Of a stretch of 64,000 nt of DNA, positions 1 to 8,511 are shown piece after piece. Position 1 is the stretch's first letter; each line of letters starts with the position of its first letter. The position numbers and the translations under genes are program-made. The stretch comes from Saccharothrix carnea (GTDB taxonomy: Bacteria; Actinomycetota; Actinomycetes; Mycobacteriales; Pseudonocardiaceae), in NCBI RefSeq assembly GCF_003014735.1, contig NZ_PYAX01000004.1, positions 620,001 to 684,000 of the forward strand. Reading direction: 5' to 3'. Below the pieces are notes generated by a model. The model made no database searches. It was given only the letters and a program-made list of their open reading frames with translations, and was not told where the DNA came from.

Positions 1-60
1 CTGCTTGCGCGGCTCCCCCGGTGCGGCGGTCTCGGGGTCGACGACCCTCGTCTCGGTCAC
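1..60 (-). CDS. ABC sugar transporter permease, N-terminal fragment
   Basis: Twenty codons from a GTG at 60-58 read off the window edge without a stop. The GTG overlaps the TGA of the ATPase gene (GTGA overlap), the usual translational coupling in importer operons. The visible residues are polar (MTETRVVDPETAAPGEPRKQ) and show no membrane helix yet. The permease assignment rests only on position after a ribose/xylose-type ATPase and is inference. Confidence 0.5.
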   Translation of the reverse strand, partial: MTETRVVDPETAAPGEPRKQ

Positions 61-1574
61 GACGCCTCCTCTTCGGTGACGGCGCTGCCCGCCATCACCA
101 TGTCCAACACGGCGGATTCGGTGAGCTCGTCGGCCCGCCGGTCCGCGATCACCTCGCCGTCGCGCAGCACCAGCACGCGGTCGGCGAGGCCGAGCACCTC
201 GGCGACCTCGCTGGACACCAGCACGACCGCGACGCCGGCCGCGGCCAGCTCGTGGATCACCCGGTACAGCTCGGCGCGGGCGCCGACGTCCACGCCGCGC
301 GTCGGCTCGTCCAGGAGCAGCACCTTGCAGCCCCGGACCAGCCAGCGCGCCACGACGGCCTTCTGCTGGTTGCCGCCGGAGAACTCGGCGACGAGCCGGC
401 GCGGGTCGGCGGGCCGCAGGTCGAGCCGTTCGAGGGTGGCCTTGGAGTCCTTCAGCTCGCGGGCGCGGTCCAGGAAGCCGACGCGGCTGTAGGCGGGGAG
501 GCTGGACAGCGTCACGTTGTGCGCGACCGGCAGGTCCAGCAGCAGGCCCTGTGCCTTGCGCTCCTCCGGTGCCAGCCCGATGCCCGCTTTGACGGCGGCG
601 ACGACGCTGCCCGGCCGGACGGGCTTGCCGTCCACCGCGATGTGCCCGGCGTCGGGTTTGCGGGCGCCGAACACGGTCTCCAGGATCTCGCTGCGGCCCG
701 CGCCGACCAGGCCCGCGATGCCCAGGATTTCCCCCGCGTGCACGTGGAAGCCGACGTCGTGGAACTCGCCTCTGCGGGTCAGCCCGGTGACCGTCAGGAC
801 TTCCCGCGACGTGTCCAGAGTGGACGTTTCGCGGTGTGGGAAGACCGTCTCCACCTTGCGGCCGGACATCAGGTCGACCAGGTCGGCGGTCGGGGTGTCG
901 GCCGGGAGGTTCGCGGCGACCGTGCGGCCGTCCTTGAGCACGGTGACGCGGCTGCCGATGCGGCGGATCTCTTCGAGGCGGTGGGAGATGTAGAGGACGG
1001 CGACACCGTCCCTGGTGAGCTCGCCGACGATGCGGAACAGGTTGTCGACCTCGTCGGCGGCCAGGGCGGCGGTCGGCTCGTCCATCACGATGAGCCGGGC
1101 GTCGTGCGCCAGGGCGCGGGCCATCGACACCAGCTGCTGACCGGCGGCGGACAACCGGCCCACCTCGCGGTCGGGGCTGATCTCTGGGTGGCCCAGGCGT
1201 GCCATCAACGTCCTGGTGAGGTCGCGGGCCGCGCGGCGGCGGGTGAAGCCGAACCGGGTCGGCTCGTGGCCCAGGAACACGTTCTCCGCCACCGAGACGT
1301 CCGGCACCAGGTCCAGTTCCTGGTACATGGTGGCGATGCCCAGCCGCAACGCGGCCACCGGCGACGGCAGCGCGGTCCGCTCACCACGCCACGCGATCTC
1401 GCCCTCGTCGGGCTGGTGCGCGCCGGCGAGCACCTTGATCAGGGTGGACTTGCCCGCGCCGTTCTGGCCGAGCAGGCAGTGCACCTCGCCCTCGGCGACC
1501 TCCAGGTCCACCTGGTCCAACGCGCGCACGCCCGGGAACGTCTTGCCGATGCCGGTCATCCGGAGCAGGGTCAT
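57..1574 (-). CDS. Sugar ABC transporter ATP-binding protein (RbsA/XylG type)
   Basis: A 505-residue protein with two fused ABC ATPase domains, the hallmark of CUT2 monosaccharide importers. Domain 1 has Walker A GQNGAGKS (residues 36-43), signature LSAAGQQ and Walker B LIVMDEPTA. Domain 2 has a degenerate P-loop (GLVGAGRSE), signature FSGGNQQK and LLLDEPTRGVD. The second site is normally catalytically weak in this family. It would energise uptake of a pentose, hexose or deoxysugar together with the permease that follows. Its ATG overlaps the stop of the upstream ROK gene (ATGA), so regulator and transporter are co-translated. The substrate cannot be read from the sequence; rhamnose is possible given rhaB at 51.8 kb, but they are 50 kb apart. 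Confidence 0.93.
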   Translation of the reverse strand: MTLLRMTGIGKTFPGVRALDQVDLEVAEGEVHCLLGQNGAGKSTLIKVLAGAHQPDEGEIAWRGERTALPSPVAALRLGIATMYQELDLVPDVSVAENVFLGHEPTRFGFTRRRAARDLTRTLMARLGHPEISPDREVGRLSAAGQQLVSMARALAHDARLIVMDEPTAALAADEVDNLFRIVGELTRDGVAVLYISHRLEEIRRIGSRVTVLKDGRTVAANLPADTPTADLVDLMSGRKVETVFPHRETSTLDTSREVLTVTGLTRRGEFHDVGFHVHAGEILGIAGLVGAGRSEILETVFGARKPDAGHIAVDGKPVRPGSVVAAVKAGIGLAPEERKAQGLLLDLPVAHNVTLSSLPAYSRVGFLDRARELKDSKATLERLDLRPADPRRLVAEFSGGNQQKAVVARWLVRGCKVLLLDEPTRGVDVGARAELYRVIHELAAAGVAVVLVSSEVAEVLGLADRVLVLRDGEVIADRRADELTESAVLDMVMAGSAVTEEEAS

Positions 1575-2761
1575 GCCGAGGCCCCTTCGTGTGAACCGCC
1601 CGCCTTGGGCGCTTTGACGGGCACGACGGTCGGGTCGTCGAGCACCCGGCGCAGCGCGGCCAGCGCCGCACCCCTGCCACCGGCGGCGAACCCGAGCGTG
1701 GACGCGCTGACCAGCGTCCGCCCGTGCCGTTGCGGCGCGACCAGCCAGTCCTGCAGGGCGGCGAAGTAGCCGCCGAGCACGATCTTGCGCGGGTTGAGCA
1801 GGGTCGCCAGGATGGAGAGGCCGGAGGCCAGGGCGGCGGCCGTGCGGTGCAGCGCGTCGAGGGTGCGGGCGTCACCGCGTTCGGCGCGGGTCCGCAGGAT
1901 CGTCATGCGTTCACCGGGCGCCAGTTCCGGGTTGTGCACCTGGTCGTGGCGCGGTGCGCAGGCGTGCAGGAACGCGTCCAGCCCCACCTGCGTCTCCCAG
2001 CACCCGCGCCGACCGCAGGCGCAGGACGTGCTGCCGAGCGGGTCGAGCACCATGTGGCCCACTTCGCCCGCCCGGTTGTCCGCACCGCGCACCAGCGCGC
2101 CGTTGGCGATCACGCCCGCCGCGACGCCGTGGTCGCCGGTCAGGTAGACGAGGTCGTCGACGGGGTCGCTGTCGTGCTCGGCGCGGACGGCGAGGTTGGC
2201 CTCGTTGTCGAGGTCGACTCGGCCGATGGGCAGGCCGGTCCGCGCCGCCAACCCGTCCACCACGGCCACGTCACGCCAGCGCAGCCGGTCGGCGGTGGCG
2301 GTGCCGGTCGCGCGGTCGGCCCGGCCGGGGATCGCCACCGTGACACCGGCCCAGTCGGCCTTCGGCACGTCTTCGAGGGCACGGCGGGTCAGGTCGGCGA
2401 GCCGGTCCAGGGCGTGCTCGGGCGCGCTGGTGTCGCAGCTGGTCTGGCGGCGCAGGTGCACTTCGCCGGTCAGGTCGGTGACCGTGGCGCCGAGGTGGCC
2501 GGGGTGCACGTCCAACCCGATGCCGCAGACCGCGCCGGGACGCAACTGGACCAGTTGCCCGGGCCTGCCCTGGGTCGTCGTGGTGCCCGCGCGTTCGGTC
2601 AGGCCACGTCGTTCGAGGTCTGCCAGGAGCGGGGCGACAGTGGCTTTCGACAGACCGGAGCCGGTGGCCAGTTGGGCACGCGACAACGGGCCGCGGGCGC
2701 GGAGCGTGCGCAGGAGGAGGGCGAGGTTGGCCTCGCGCCTGCCTTCGGTCTGCGCCTGCAT
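1571..2761 (-). CDS. ROK family transcriptional regulator
   Basis: A 396-residue protein with an N-terminal winged helix-turn-helix (residues about 10-65, with SRAQLATGSGLSKATV) followed by a ROK sugar-kinase-like domain. The ROK zinc cluster is visible as CACGRRGCWE. The regulator form (HTH present) indicates a sugar-responsive repressor or activator rather than a glucokinase. A GGAG site five bases before the ATG supports the start. It is the first gene of the importer operon, so it most likely controls that operon and itself. An 8+8 bp inverted repeat lies about 115 bp upstream (2877-2903). Confidence 0.9.
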   Translation of the reverse strand: MQAQTEGRREANLALLLRTLRARGPLSRAQLATGSGLSKATVAPLLADLERRGLTERAGTTTTQGRPGQLVQLRPGAVCGIGLDVHPGHLGATVTDLTGEVHLRRQTSCDTSAPEHALDRLADLTRRALEDVPKADWAGVTVAIPGRADRATGTATADRLRWRDVAVVDGLAARTGLPIGRVDLDNEANLAVRAEHDSDPVDDLVYLTGDHGVAAGVIANGALVRGADNRAGEVGHMVLDPLGSTSCACGRRGCWETQVGLDAFLHACAPRHDQVHNPELAPGERMTILRTRAERGDARTLDALHRTAAALASGLSILATLLNPRKIVLGGYFAALQDWLVAPQRHGRTLVSASTLGFAAGGRGAALAALRRVLDDPTVVPVKAPKAGGSHEGASA

Positions 2762-2876
2762 CGGTGCTCCGACTTCGTCGAGGGAGTCGATCGAACGAGG
2801 TGGTTCAGCTCACGTTCGGGGGTGAGTTGCGGCCGATCCTGACAGTCAGCCGCACGACCTGACAAGAACTTGCGCC

Positions 2877-2903
2877 GACTTTTGTCAGTTCGTTGCAAAA
2901 GTC
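2877..2903. promoter_or_regulatory. Inverted repeat, candidate ROK operator
   Basis: Perfect 8-bp arms GACTTTTG (2877-2884) and CAAAAGTC (2896-2903) separated by 11 bp, in an unusually AT-rich patch upstream of the ROK/importer operon. ROK regulators often bind long AT-rich inverted repeats near their own promoters. Binding is inferred from position only. Confidence 0.4.
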
Positions 2904-2972
2904 CGCTCCGTTTCGACGGAAGCTCGCCATTGCTTCTGCAAATCACCACCGCCACCGCACCCACGACGGGAC

Positions 2973-3082
2973 CCGAACGTAGAACTCAGGTGTGCTGAAC
3001 GTTGGACTCACGCGCCCTGAGCGTTGGACTCACGCGTTCTGAACGTAGGACACGCGGGACCTGAGGGTTCGACACGCGGAGG
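2973..3082. repeat. Five tandem 22-bp degenerate repeats
   Basis: Units start at 2973, 2995, 3017, 3039 and 3061, exactly 22 bp apart. The core resembles CTGAACGTTGGACTCACGCG. The second and third units differ by only a few bases; the outer units are more diverged. The array is in the non-coding space between the two ROK genes. No reading frame or known operator explains it. Confidence 0.8.
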
Positions 3083-3122
3083 GGCGGGAGCACGACGGGG
3101 CCGGAGGGTGACCGCGGAGGCC

Positions 3123-3188
3123 CGATTTGACATGGGTTCGGGTGCTTTGGCCTGCCTGGAGTGCCCGTAAGGGCCCCGTGTCAAATCG
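3123..3188. repeat. 66-bp element with 14-bp inverted ends
   Basis: Arms CGATTTGACATGGG (3123-3136) and CCCGTGTCAAATCG (3175-3188) are complementary except for one G-T pair, which an RNA stem would tolerate. The 38-bp interior contains smaller GC-rich complements. It lies 51 bp beyond the stop of the second ROK gene and just after the 22-bp array. It could be a terminator-like hairpin for that gene, although no T-tract follows, or a small palindromic mobile element. Confidence 0.6.
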
Positions 3189-3239
3189 AGCCGGAAGAAA
3201 CCACAGACACCCAGCCGGCCCGACAACCACCGGCCGGCG

Positions 3240-4445
3240 TCAGCCCGCCGGGGAGAACGCGCGGTCGGTCGCCGACCAGGCCGCGCCCGTCACGCCCGCC
3301 AGCTCACCCAACTCCGACAACACGATCGGCAGGTTGCCCGTCGCCAACGGCAGCGAGCGCCGGTAGACCGCACTGCGCACCTCGGCCAGCAGCGAGTGCC
3401 CCAACCGCGACACCCCACCGCCGATGACCACCATCCCCGGGTTGAGGAAGCTGACCAGCGACGCGACCACGTGCCCCAGCCGCCTGCCGCCCTCCCGCAC
3501 CAGGTTCGCCGCCGCGAAGTCGCCCGCCGCGGCGGCGGTGCCGACGTCCTCGGCGGTCAGCACACCCTTGTCGTGCAACGCGGTGGCCAGTGCGACGGAC
3601 CGGCCGCTGCGCGCCAACGTCGTGGCGTCACGGGCCAGCGCCGAACCACCGAAGTACGCCTCCAGGCAACCGACCTCGCCGCACGCGCACGCCGGGCCGA
3701 AGTCGTCCAGCCTGATGTGCCCGATGTCGCCGGCGGTGCCCGCCACACCTCGGTAGACCTTGCCACCGAGCACGATCCCGCAGCCGATGCCGGTGCCGAC
3801 CTTGACGAAGATCAGGTCCTCCAGCGACCGGGCGACCCCCGCGTGCCGCTCGCCCAACGCCATCGCGTTCACGTCGTTGTCCACCGTCACCGGGCAGCCC
3901 CACCGCCCCGCCAGCTCGTCGCGCACGGGGTAGCGGTCCCAGCCGGGCATGATCGGCGGCGCGACCGGCATTCCGTCGCGGAAGCTCACCGGACCCGGCA
4001 GGCCGATGCCCGCGCCGATCAACCGGCCCGACGCCTTGGCGTAGACGACGTCGGCCAGTTCGGCGACCCGGCTCAGCACCTGCGCCGGCCCGCTGCGGAC
4101 GTCGCAGTCCTCGCTGCGGCTCTCCAGCACCTCGCACCGGCCATCGGTGACGGCGACCGTCACCGAGGTCGCGCCCACGTCCACGCCGAGCACGCGCAGG
4201 TCGTCGGCCAGGTGGACGAGCGTCGACCGCCGGCCGCCCCGGCTGGCCGCCGGTCCACCGACCTGCACCAGACCGACGTCCACCAGCCTGGCCAGCTCGG
4301 CGGTCAGCTTGGCCCGCGGCAGCTCCAGCCGCTCCCCCAGCGCGACCCGGGACATCGCGCCCTCGTCGCGGAGCAGGCCGAGCAGCTCCGACTGCCTGCC
4401 GGAAACCACCCGCGGCTGCTGGCCGCTGCCCGTCGCACTGCTCAT
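3240..4445 (-). CDS. ROK family transcriptional regulator
   Basis: A 401-residue ROK protein with an N-terminal winged helix (residues about 15-70) and a kinase-like domain. Visible motifs are the phosphate-binding LGVDVGATSVTVAVTD, GIGLPGPV, the catalytic-loop VDNDVNAMALGE and the zinc cluster CACGEVGCLE. With the HTH it is expected to act as a sugar-responsive transcription factor. The region before the ATG has a TAAATT hexamer six bases upstream, so the transcript may be leaderless; the ribosome binding site is weak. It stands alone, with convergent or structured DNA downstream and LysE divergently upstream. Confidence 0.9.
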   Translation of the reverse strand: MSSATGSGQQPRVVSGRQSELLGLLRDEGAMSRVALGERLELPRAKLTAELARLVDVGLVQVGGPAASRGGRRSTLVHLADDLRVLGVDVGATSVTVAVTDGRCEVLESRSEDCDVRSGPAQVLSRVAELADVVYAKASGRLIGAGIGLPGPVSFRDGMPVAPPIMPGWDRYPVRDELAGRWGCPVTVDNDVNAMALGERHAGVARSLEDLIFVKVGTGIGCGIVLGGKVYRGVAGTAGDIGHIRLDDFGPACACGEVGCLEAYFGGSALARDATTLARSGRSVALATALHDKGVLTAEDVGTAAAAGDFAAANLVREGGRRLGHVVASLVSFLNPGMVVIGGGVSRLGHSLLAEVRSAVYRRSLPLATGNLPIVLSELGELAGVTGAAWSATDRAFSPAG

Positions 4446-4575
4446 GGCACCAATTTACGGCCAGCGATCCTCCGGGCGCGCAGCACAGCGCGCTCGCACC
4501 TCCGACGAACCGGCCCGGTCCCGGTCACCGGGAATTCACGAGCGCGGCCCGCGGGCCGGGTGGTTGCATCCGGGC

Positions 4576-5205
4576 ATGCCGATCGACCACCACCTGCTCG
4601 CCCTGTTCACGTTGACCACCATCATCGCGATGATCACCCCCGGACCCGACATGCTGTTCGTCCTCGGCTGCGGTATGCGCGGCGGACCGCGGGCCGGGCT
4701 GCTGGCCACCGCCGGAGTGGCGACGAGCGAGGCCGTCCACGTCATCGTCGCGGCGGCGGGCCTGGCCGCGTTGTTCGCCGCGGTGCCGGTGGCGTTCACG
4801 GTCGTCCGCACGATCGGCGCGGCCTACCTGGTCTACCTGGGCGTGCAGGCCATCCGCCACCGCGGGCGCACCGTGGTCGGCGAGGCGGTGACCGGCGGCA
4901 TGTCCGGCCGCCGCGCCTTCCTCACCGGGATGGCGACCAACCTGCTCAACCCGAAGATGGTCACCTTCACGATCGCGTTCCTGCCGCAGTTCATCAACCC
5001 GGACCTCGGCCGGGTGTGGCTCCAGTTCGTCATCCTCGGCGCGATCCTGATCGTGCTGGAGTTCGTGGTGGACGGCGCGGTCGGCGTGCTGGCCGGCCGG
5101 ATCGGCGGCTGGTTGCGCCACCGGCACGCCGCCCGCCGCCGGATCGACGTCGCCACCGGCGGCGTGTTCATCGGGCTCGGCGTCCGACTGGCCGTGGAGC
5201 GCTGA
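4576..5205 (+). CDS. LysE/RhtB family amino-acid exporter
   Basis: A 209-residue membrane protein with the family signature MITPGPDMLFVLGCG close to the N-terminus and about six hydrophobic segments. The conserved NLLNPKMVTFTIAFLPQF stretch lies mid-protein. The family exports basic amino acids, homoserine/threonine or related small molecules across the inner membrane. The ATG at 4576 starts the conserved MPIDHHLLALF sequence; longer upstream frames are antisense to the ROK gene and lack homology. It is transcribed divergently from the ROK gene, but no regulatory link is visible. Confidence 0.9.
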   Translation: MPIDHHLLALFTLTTIIAMITPGPDMLFVLGCGMRGGPRAGLLATAGVATSEAVHVIVAAAGLAALFAAVPVAFTVVRTIGAAYLVYLGVQAIRHRGRTVVGEAVTGGMSGRRAFLTGMATNLLNPKMVTFTIAFLPQFINPDLGRVWLQFVILGAILIVLEFVVDGAVGVLAGRIGGWLRHRHAARRRIDVATGGVFIGLGVRLAVER

Positions 5206-5402
5206 TCGCGGCGCCGTCGACCGGCGTACGACCGTTCGCGATCGGCTCGCGCACGGCCGCCTCGGCTCACCACCGTGGCGCAAACGGCGCACGCCCGACG
5301 ACACCGGAACGCGGTCGGTGCCGGGTGGCCCCGACCTGGCGCACGTCGCGCCCTGTCCTGCCTCGCGCCGGCCGCCGCACGATCGGCTGATCGCGGCGCG
5401 CG

Positions 5403-5435
5403 CCACCGGTCCGTCCACTGTGGACGATCCGGTGG
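5403..5435. repeat. 33-bp near-perfect palindrome in the LysE/SARP intergenic region
   Basis: CCACCGG (5403-5409) pairs with CCGGTGG (5429-5435), and inside it CGTCCAC pairs with GTGGACG, leaving a two-base mismatch and a one-base centre. It may terminate lysE transcription or act as an operator for the following regulator. The rest of the 300-bp gap 5206-5511 shows no further gene or signal that I could support. Confidence 0.5.
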
Positions 5436-5511
5436 CCCTGCCCGCGGTCGCGCCGAGAAGGTCCGCCGATCCCGGTAAACTGCGGCTCCACCGAGCCAGG
5501 GGGTAGTGCCG

Positions 5512-8502
5512 TTGCGGTTCGAGGTCCTGGGGCCGCTGCGCGTGACGCGTGACGGCGAACCGGTCGCGGTGGGCGGGCCGAAGCAGCAGCGGCTGCTGGC
5601 GGTGCTCCTGCTGCGCCACAACCAGGTCCTGACCGCTGACTGGCTGGTCGACGCCCTGTGGGACGGCCGACCGCCCGCCAGCGCCGACGTCACCCTCCGC
5701 ACGTACGTGGCCGGGCTGCGGCGCGCCCTGGAGCCGGACCGGCGGGCGCGGTCGTCCGGCGAACTGCTGCGCAACCACCCCGGCGGCTACCGGTTGCGCG
5801 TGCCGCCGGAGGCGATCGACTTCGTCCGGTTCACCGATCTCGTGCGGCGGGCCGCCGCGACCGGCGACCCGGCGACCGCCGAACGCCTCTACACCGACGC
5901 GCTGGCCCTGTGGCGCGGCGACCTGGTCGACGTGGTCGCCGTCCGGCCCGACGTGGCACGGCTGGTCGAGGCGAGGCTCGCGGCGGAGGAAGGGCGGTTC
6001 GCCGCCGCCGTCGCGACCGGCCGGGACGTGGTGCCGGAGCTGCGCCGGTTCGTGACCGCCCACCCCGGCCGCGAGCACGCCCGCGCGCAGCTCATGCTGG
6101 CCCTCTACCGGACCGGGCGGCAGGCCGACGCGCTCGCCGCCTACACCGAGGGCCGTCGCGTGCTCGCCGACGAGTACGGCGTCGAACCCGGCGCGGAGCT
6201 GCGCGACCTGCACCGCCGGATCCTCGACCACGACGTGCCGGCACCCGCGGCTCCCGGCCACGGGCTCGTCGGGCGGCCTGGTGAGCTGTCCGAACTCCAC
6301 GACCTGCTCACCACCGCTCTCCGGACCGGACGGGTGGCGGCCATCGTCGGCGAGGCGGGCATCGGCAAGACCAGCCTGGCCCGCGCCGTGGACGGCCGCG
6401 CGACGGCCGCGGGCGTCCCGGTCGTCTGGGGCCGCTGCCCCGACCTCGGTCAGGCGCCGCCGTTCTGGCTGTGGACGCAGGTGGTGCGCGCCCTGGTTGC
6501 GCTGCCGCAGGCCGGTGACGCCGCCCGCACGCCCGCGCTGGCCGGGTTCGCCGACGGGCCGCCGGCCGAGTCCGGGGTCGACCGGGCGGCCCGCTTCCGC
6601 ACCTACCAGGCCGTCGCGGACCTCGTGCGCGCCGTCGCCGCACCGGCCGGGCTGGTCGTCGTGCTGGACGACCTGCACGCCGCGGACCTGGACTCGTTGC
6701 TACTGCTGCGCTACCTCGCTTCCACCGTCCACACCGGACGGACGCTGGTCCTGCTCACGCTCCGCCCCTACGAGCACGACGCCGACCTGGTCGCCACGCT
6801 CGCCGACCTCGCCCGCGCGCCCGGGTTCCGGCAGCTGCGCCCCGCCGGTCTGGACGCGGACGCCGTCGCCGAGCTGGTGCGCGGTCGGACCGGGACCGAA
6901 CCGGCACCGCACCTGGTGACGGGGCTGGTCGAGCGCACCGGCGGCAACCCGTTCTTCATCACCGAGCTGCTCGCCTCACCCGACCCGGCCGGGGGCGAGC
7001 CGCCGCCGAGCGTGCGCGACACCGTCCGGGTGCGGCTGAACGCGCTCGACGGCACCACCCGCGACTGCCTGGACCTGCTCTGCGTCGCCGGGCGCGACCT
7101 GGACCTCCGGGTGCTCGCGCAGGCGTCCGGCGCGGCCGTCGCGGACCTGCTCGCGCACCCGCACGCCGCACACCTGGTGGTCGGCGCCGGTCCCGGCGTG
7201 GTCCGGTTCCGGCACCCGCTGCTCGCCCAGGCGGCCTACGCCGACCTGGCCCCGCCGCGACGCGCCGCGCTGCACGCCCGACTGGCCGACGCCGGCGCCG
7301 ACGTGCTCACCCCGGCGGAGCTGGCCCACCACTACGGGCAGGCGGTGGGCCTCGGCCACGGCGACGACCACCTGCGGTGGACGTTGCGCGCCGCGGAGGA
7401 CGCCACCCGCCGGCTGGCGTACGAGGACGCGTTGGCCCACCTCGACCGCGCCGCCGCGCTGTTGGCCGGGCACCCGGCACGCGAACTGGACGTGCACCTG
7501 CGCCGCACCGCGCTGCTCCAGATCACCGTGGGCATCGGCAGCGACGCCGTCGACCGGGCCGCCGCGCGGGCCAGGGCGCTGCTCCCCCACGTGGACACCG
7601 ACCCGCGGCCCGCGCTCTGGACGCTCGGCGAGCTGGCCTGCAACCGGGCGGAGTTCGCCATCGCCGCCGACCTGGCCCGGCAGCTGACGGCCGGCGAGGG
7701 CCTGATCCCCGCCGCCGGCCACTACCTGCTCGGCGTGGTCGGCTACTTCACCGGCCGCCTCGCCGCCGCCGACGCCGACCTGAGCACGGCCGTCGCCCGG
7801 TTGCGCGACGTCGACCCGCGGCAGCTCGTCGGCCAGGCGGGCCGCACGCCCACCCTCTCCCCGTACGACTTCCGCGCGCTGGTGCGGTCCCTGCGCGGTG
7901 ACGGCGCGGCGGCCCGCGCGGACCTCGCCGCCGCCCTCGACCTCGCCGAACGGGCCGACGACCCGTACGGCCGGGCCAACGCCGCGCTGTTCACCGCGTG
8001 GCTGGCGCTGCAGGAGCACGACGTCGAGCTGGGGCGTGCCGCGGCCCGGCGCTGCCGGGAGACCGGCGAGCGGCAGGGCATGCGGCACTTCGTGACGACC
8101 GGTGACTTCGTGGCCGAGTGGGCGGCCGTGCGCGGTGGCGACGCGGGGAGGCTGGCGGCGATGCGCGCCGCGGGTGACGCGATCTACCGGCTCGGGCTGC
8201 GGTCGACCCGCACGATCACCACCGCCGCGATGGCCGACGCCTACCTGGTCGCCGGACGGCACGCCGAGGCGGAACGGCTGGCCGACGAGGGCTTGGCGCT
8301 GGCCGAGGCCGGCGGTGAACGGGTGCTCGCGGCCGAGCTGCACCGGGTCCGCGGCACGGCCCGGGGTGACGCGGCCGAACTCGCCGCAGCCGCCGAACTG
8401 GCCACCGCACAGGGCGCCCACCTGCTGTCGGCCCGCGCGGCAGCCGGTGCGGGAGCCGGTGTGGAGATGGACCTCCACACGGATTCCACAGCCGACCGCT
8501 GA
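5512..8502 (+). CDS. BTAD/SARP-type transcriptional regulator with AAA ATPase and TPR region
   Basis: About 996 residues. An OmpR-type winged helix (residues about 5-95), a bacterial transcriptional activator domain (about 95-240), then an AAA/STAND ATPase with Walker A GEAGIGKTS and Walker B LVVVLDDLHA. The C-terminal half is an Ala/Arg-rich helical TPR-like region. This is the large SARP form that activates secondary-metabolism or stress genes. The TTG at 5512 gives the family-typical start MRFEVLGPL and sits eight bases after AGGGGG; a GTG at 5506 is too close to that site. The FAD hydroxylase gene follows ten bases after the stop and is probably co-transcribed. Confidence 0.9.
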   Translation: MRFEVLGPLRVTRDGEPVAVGGPKQQRLLAVLLLRHNQVLTADWLVDALWDGRPPASADVTLRTYVAGLRRALEPDRRARSSGELLRNHPGGYRLRVPPEAIDFVRFTDLVRRAAATGDPATAERLYTDALALWRGDLVDVVAVRPDVARLVEARLAAEEGRFAAAVATGRDVVPELRRFVTAHPGREHARAQLMLALYRTGRQADALAAYTEGRRVLADEYGVEPGAELRDLHRRILDHDVPAPAAPGHGLVGRPGELSELHDLLTTALRTGRVAAIVGEAGIGKTSLARAVDGRATAAGVPVVWGRCPDLGQAPPFWLWTQVVRALVALPQAGDAARTPALAGFADGPPAESGVDRAARFRTYQAVADLVRAVAAPAGLVVVLDDLHAADLDSLLLLRYLASTVHTGRTLVLLTLRPYEHDADLVATLADLARAPGFRQLRPAGLDADAVAELVRGRTGTEPAPHLVTGLVERTGGNPFFITELLASPDPAGGEPPPSVRDTVRVRLNALDGTTRDCLDLLCVAGRDLDLRVLAQASGAAVADLLAHPHAAHLVVGAGPGVVRFRHPLLAQAAYADLAPPRRAALHARLADAGADVLTPAELAHHYGQAVGLGHGDDHLRWTLRAAEDATRRLAYEDALAHLDRAAALLAGHPARELDVHLRRTALLQITVGIGSDAVDRAAARARALLPHVDTDPRPALWTLGELACNRAEFAIAADLARQLTAGEGLIPAAGHYLLGVVGYFTGRLAAADADLSTAVARLRDVDPRQLVGQAGRTPTLSPYDFRALVRSLRGDGAAARADLAAALDLAERADDPYGRANAALFTAWLALQEHDVELGRAAARRCRETGERQGMRHFVTTGDFVAEWAAVRGGDAGRLAAMRAAGDAIYRLGLRSTRTITTAAMADAYLVAGRHAEAERLADEGLALAEAGGERVLAAELHRVRGTARGDAAELAAAAELATAQGAHLLSARAAAGAGAGVEMDLHTDSTADR

Positions 8503-8511
8503 CATGGGCGC

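Noticed and set aside
4525-6678. 717-codon - strand frame across LysE and the SARP gene
   Set aside because: Spans two well-supported + strand genes and has only compositional openness.
8459-8480. Hairpin GTGTGGAG-N6-CTCCACAC at the end of the SARP gene
   Set aside because: Lies wholly inside the coding end and just upstream of a gene that is probably co-transcribed, so a terminator call is not supported.
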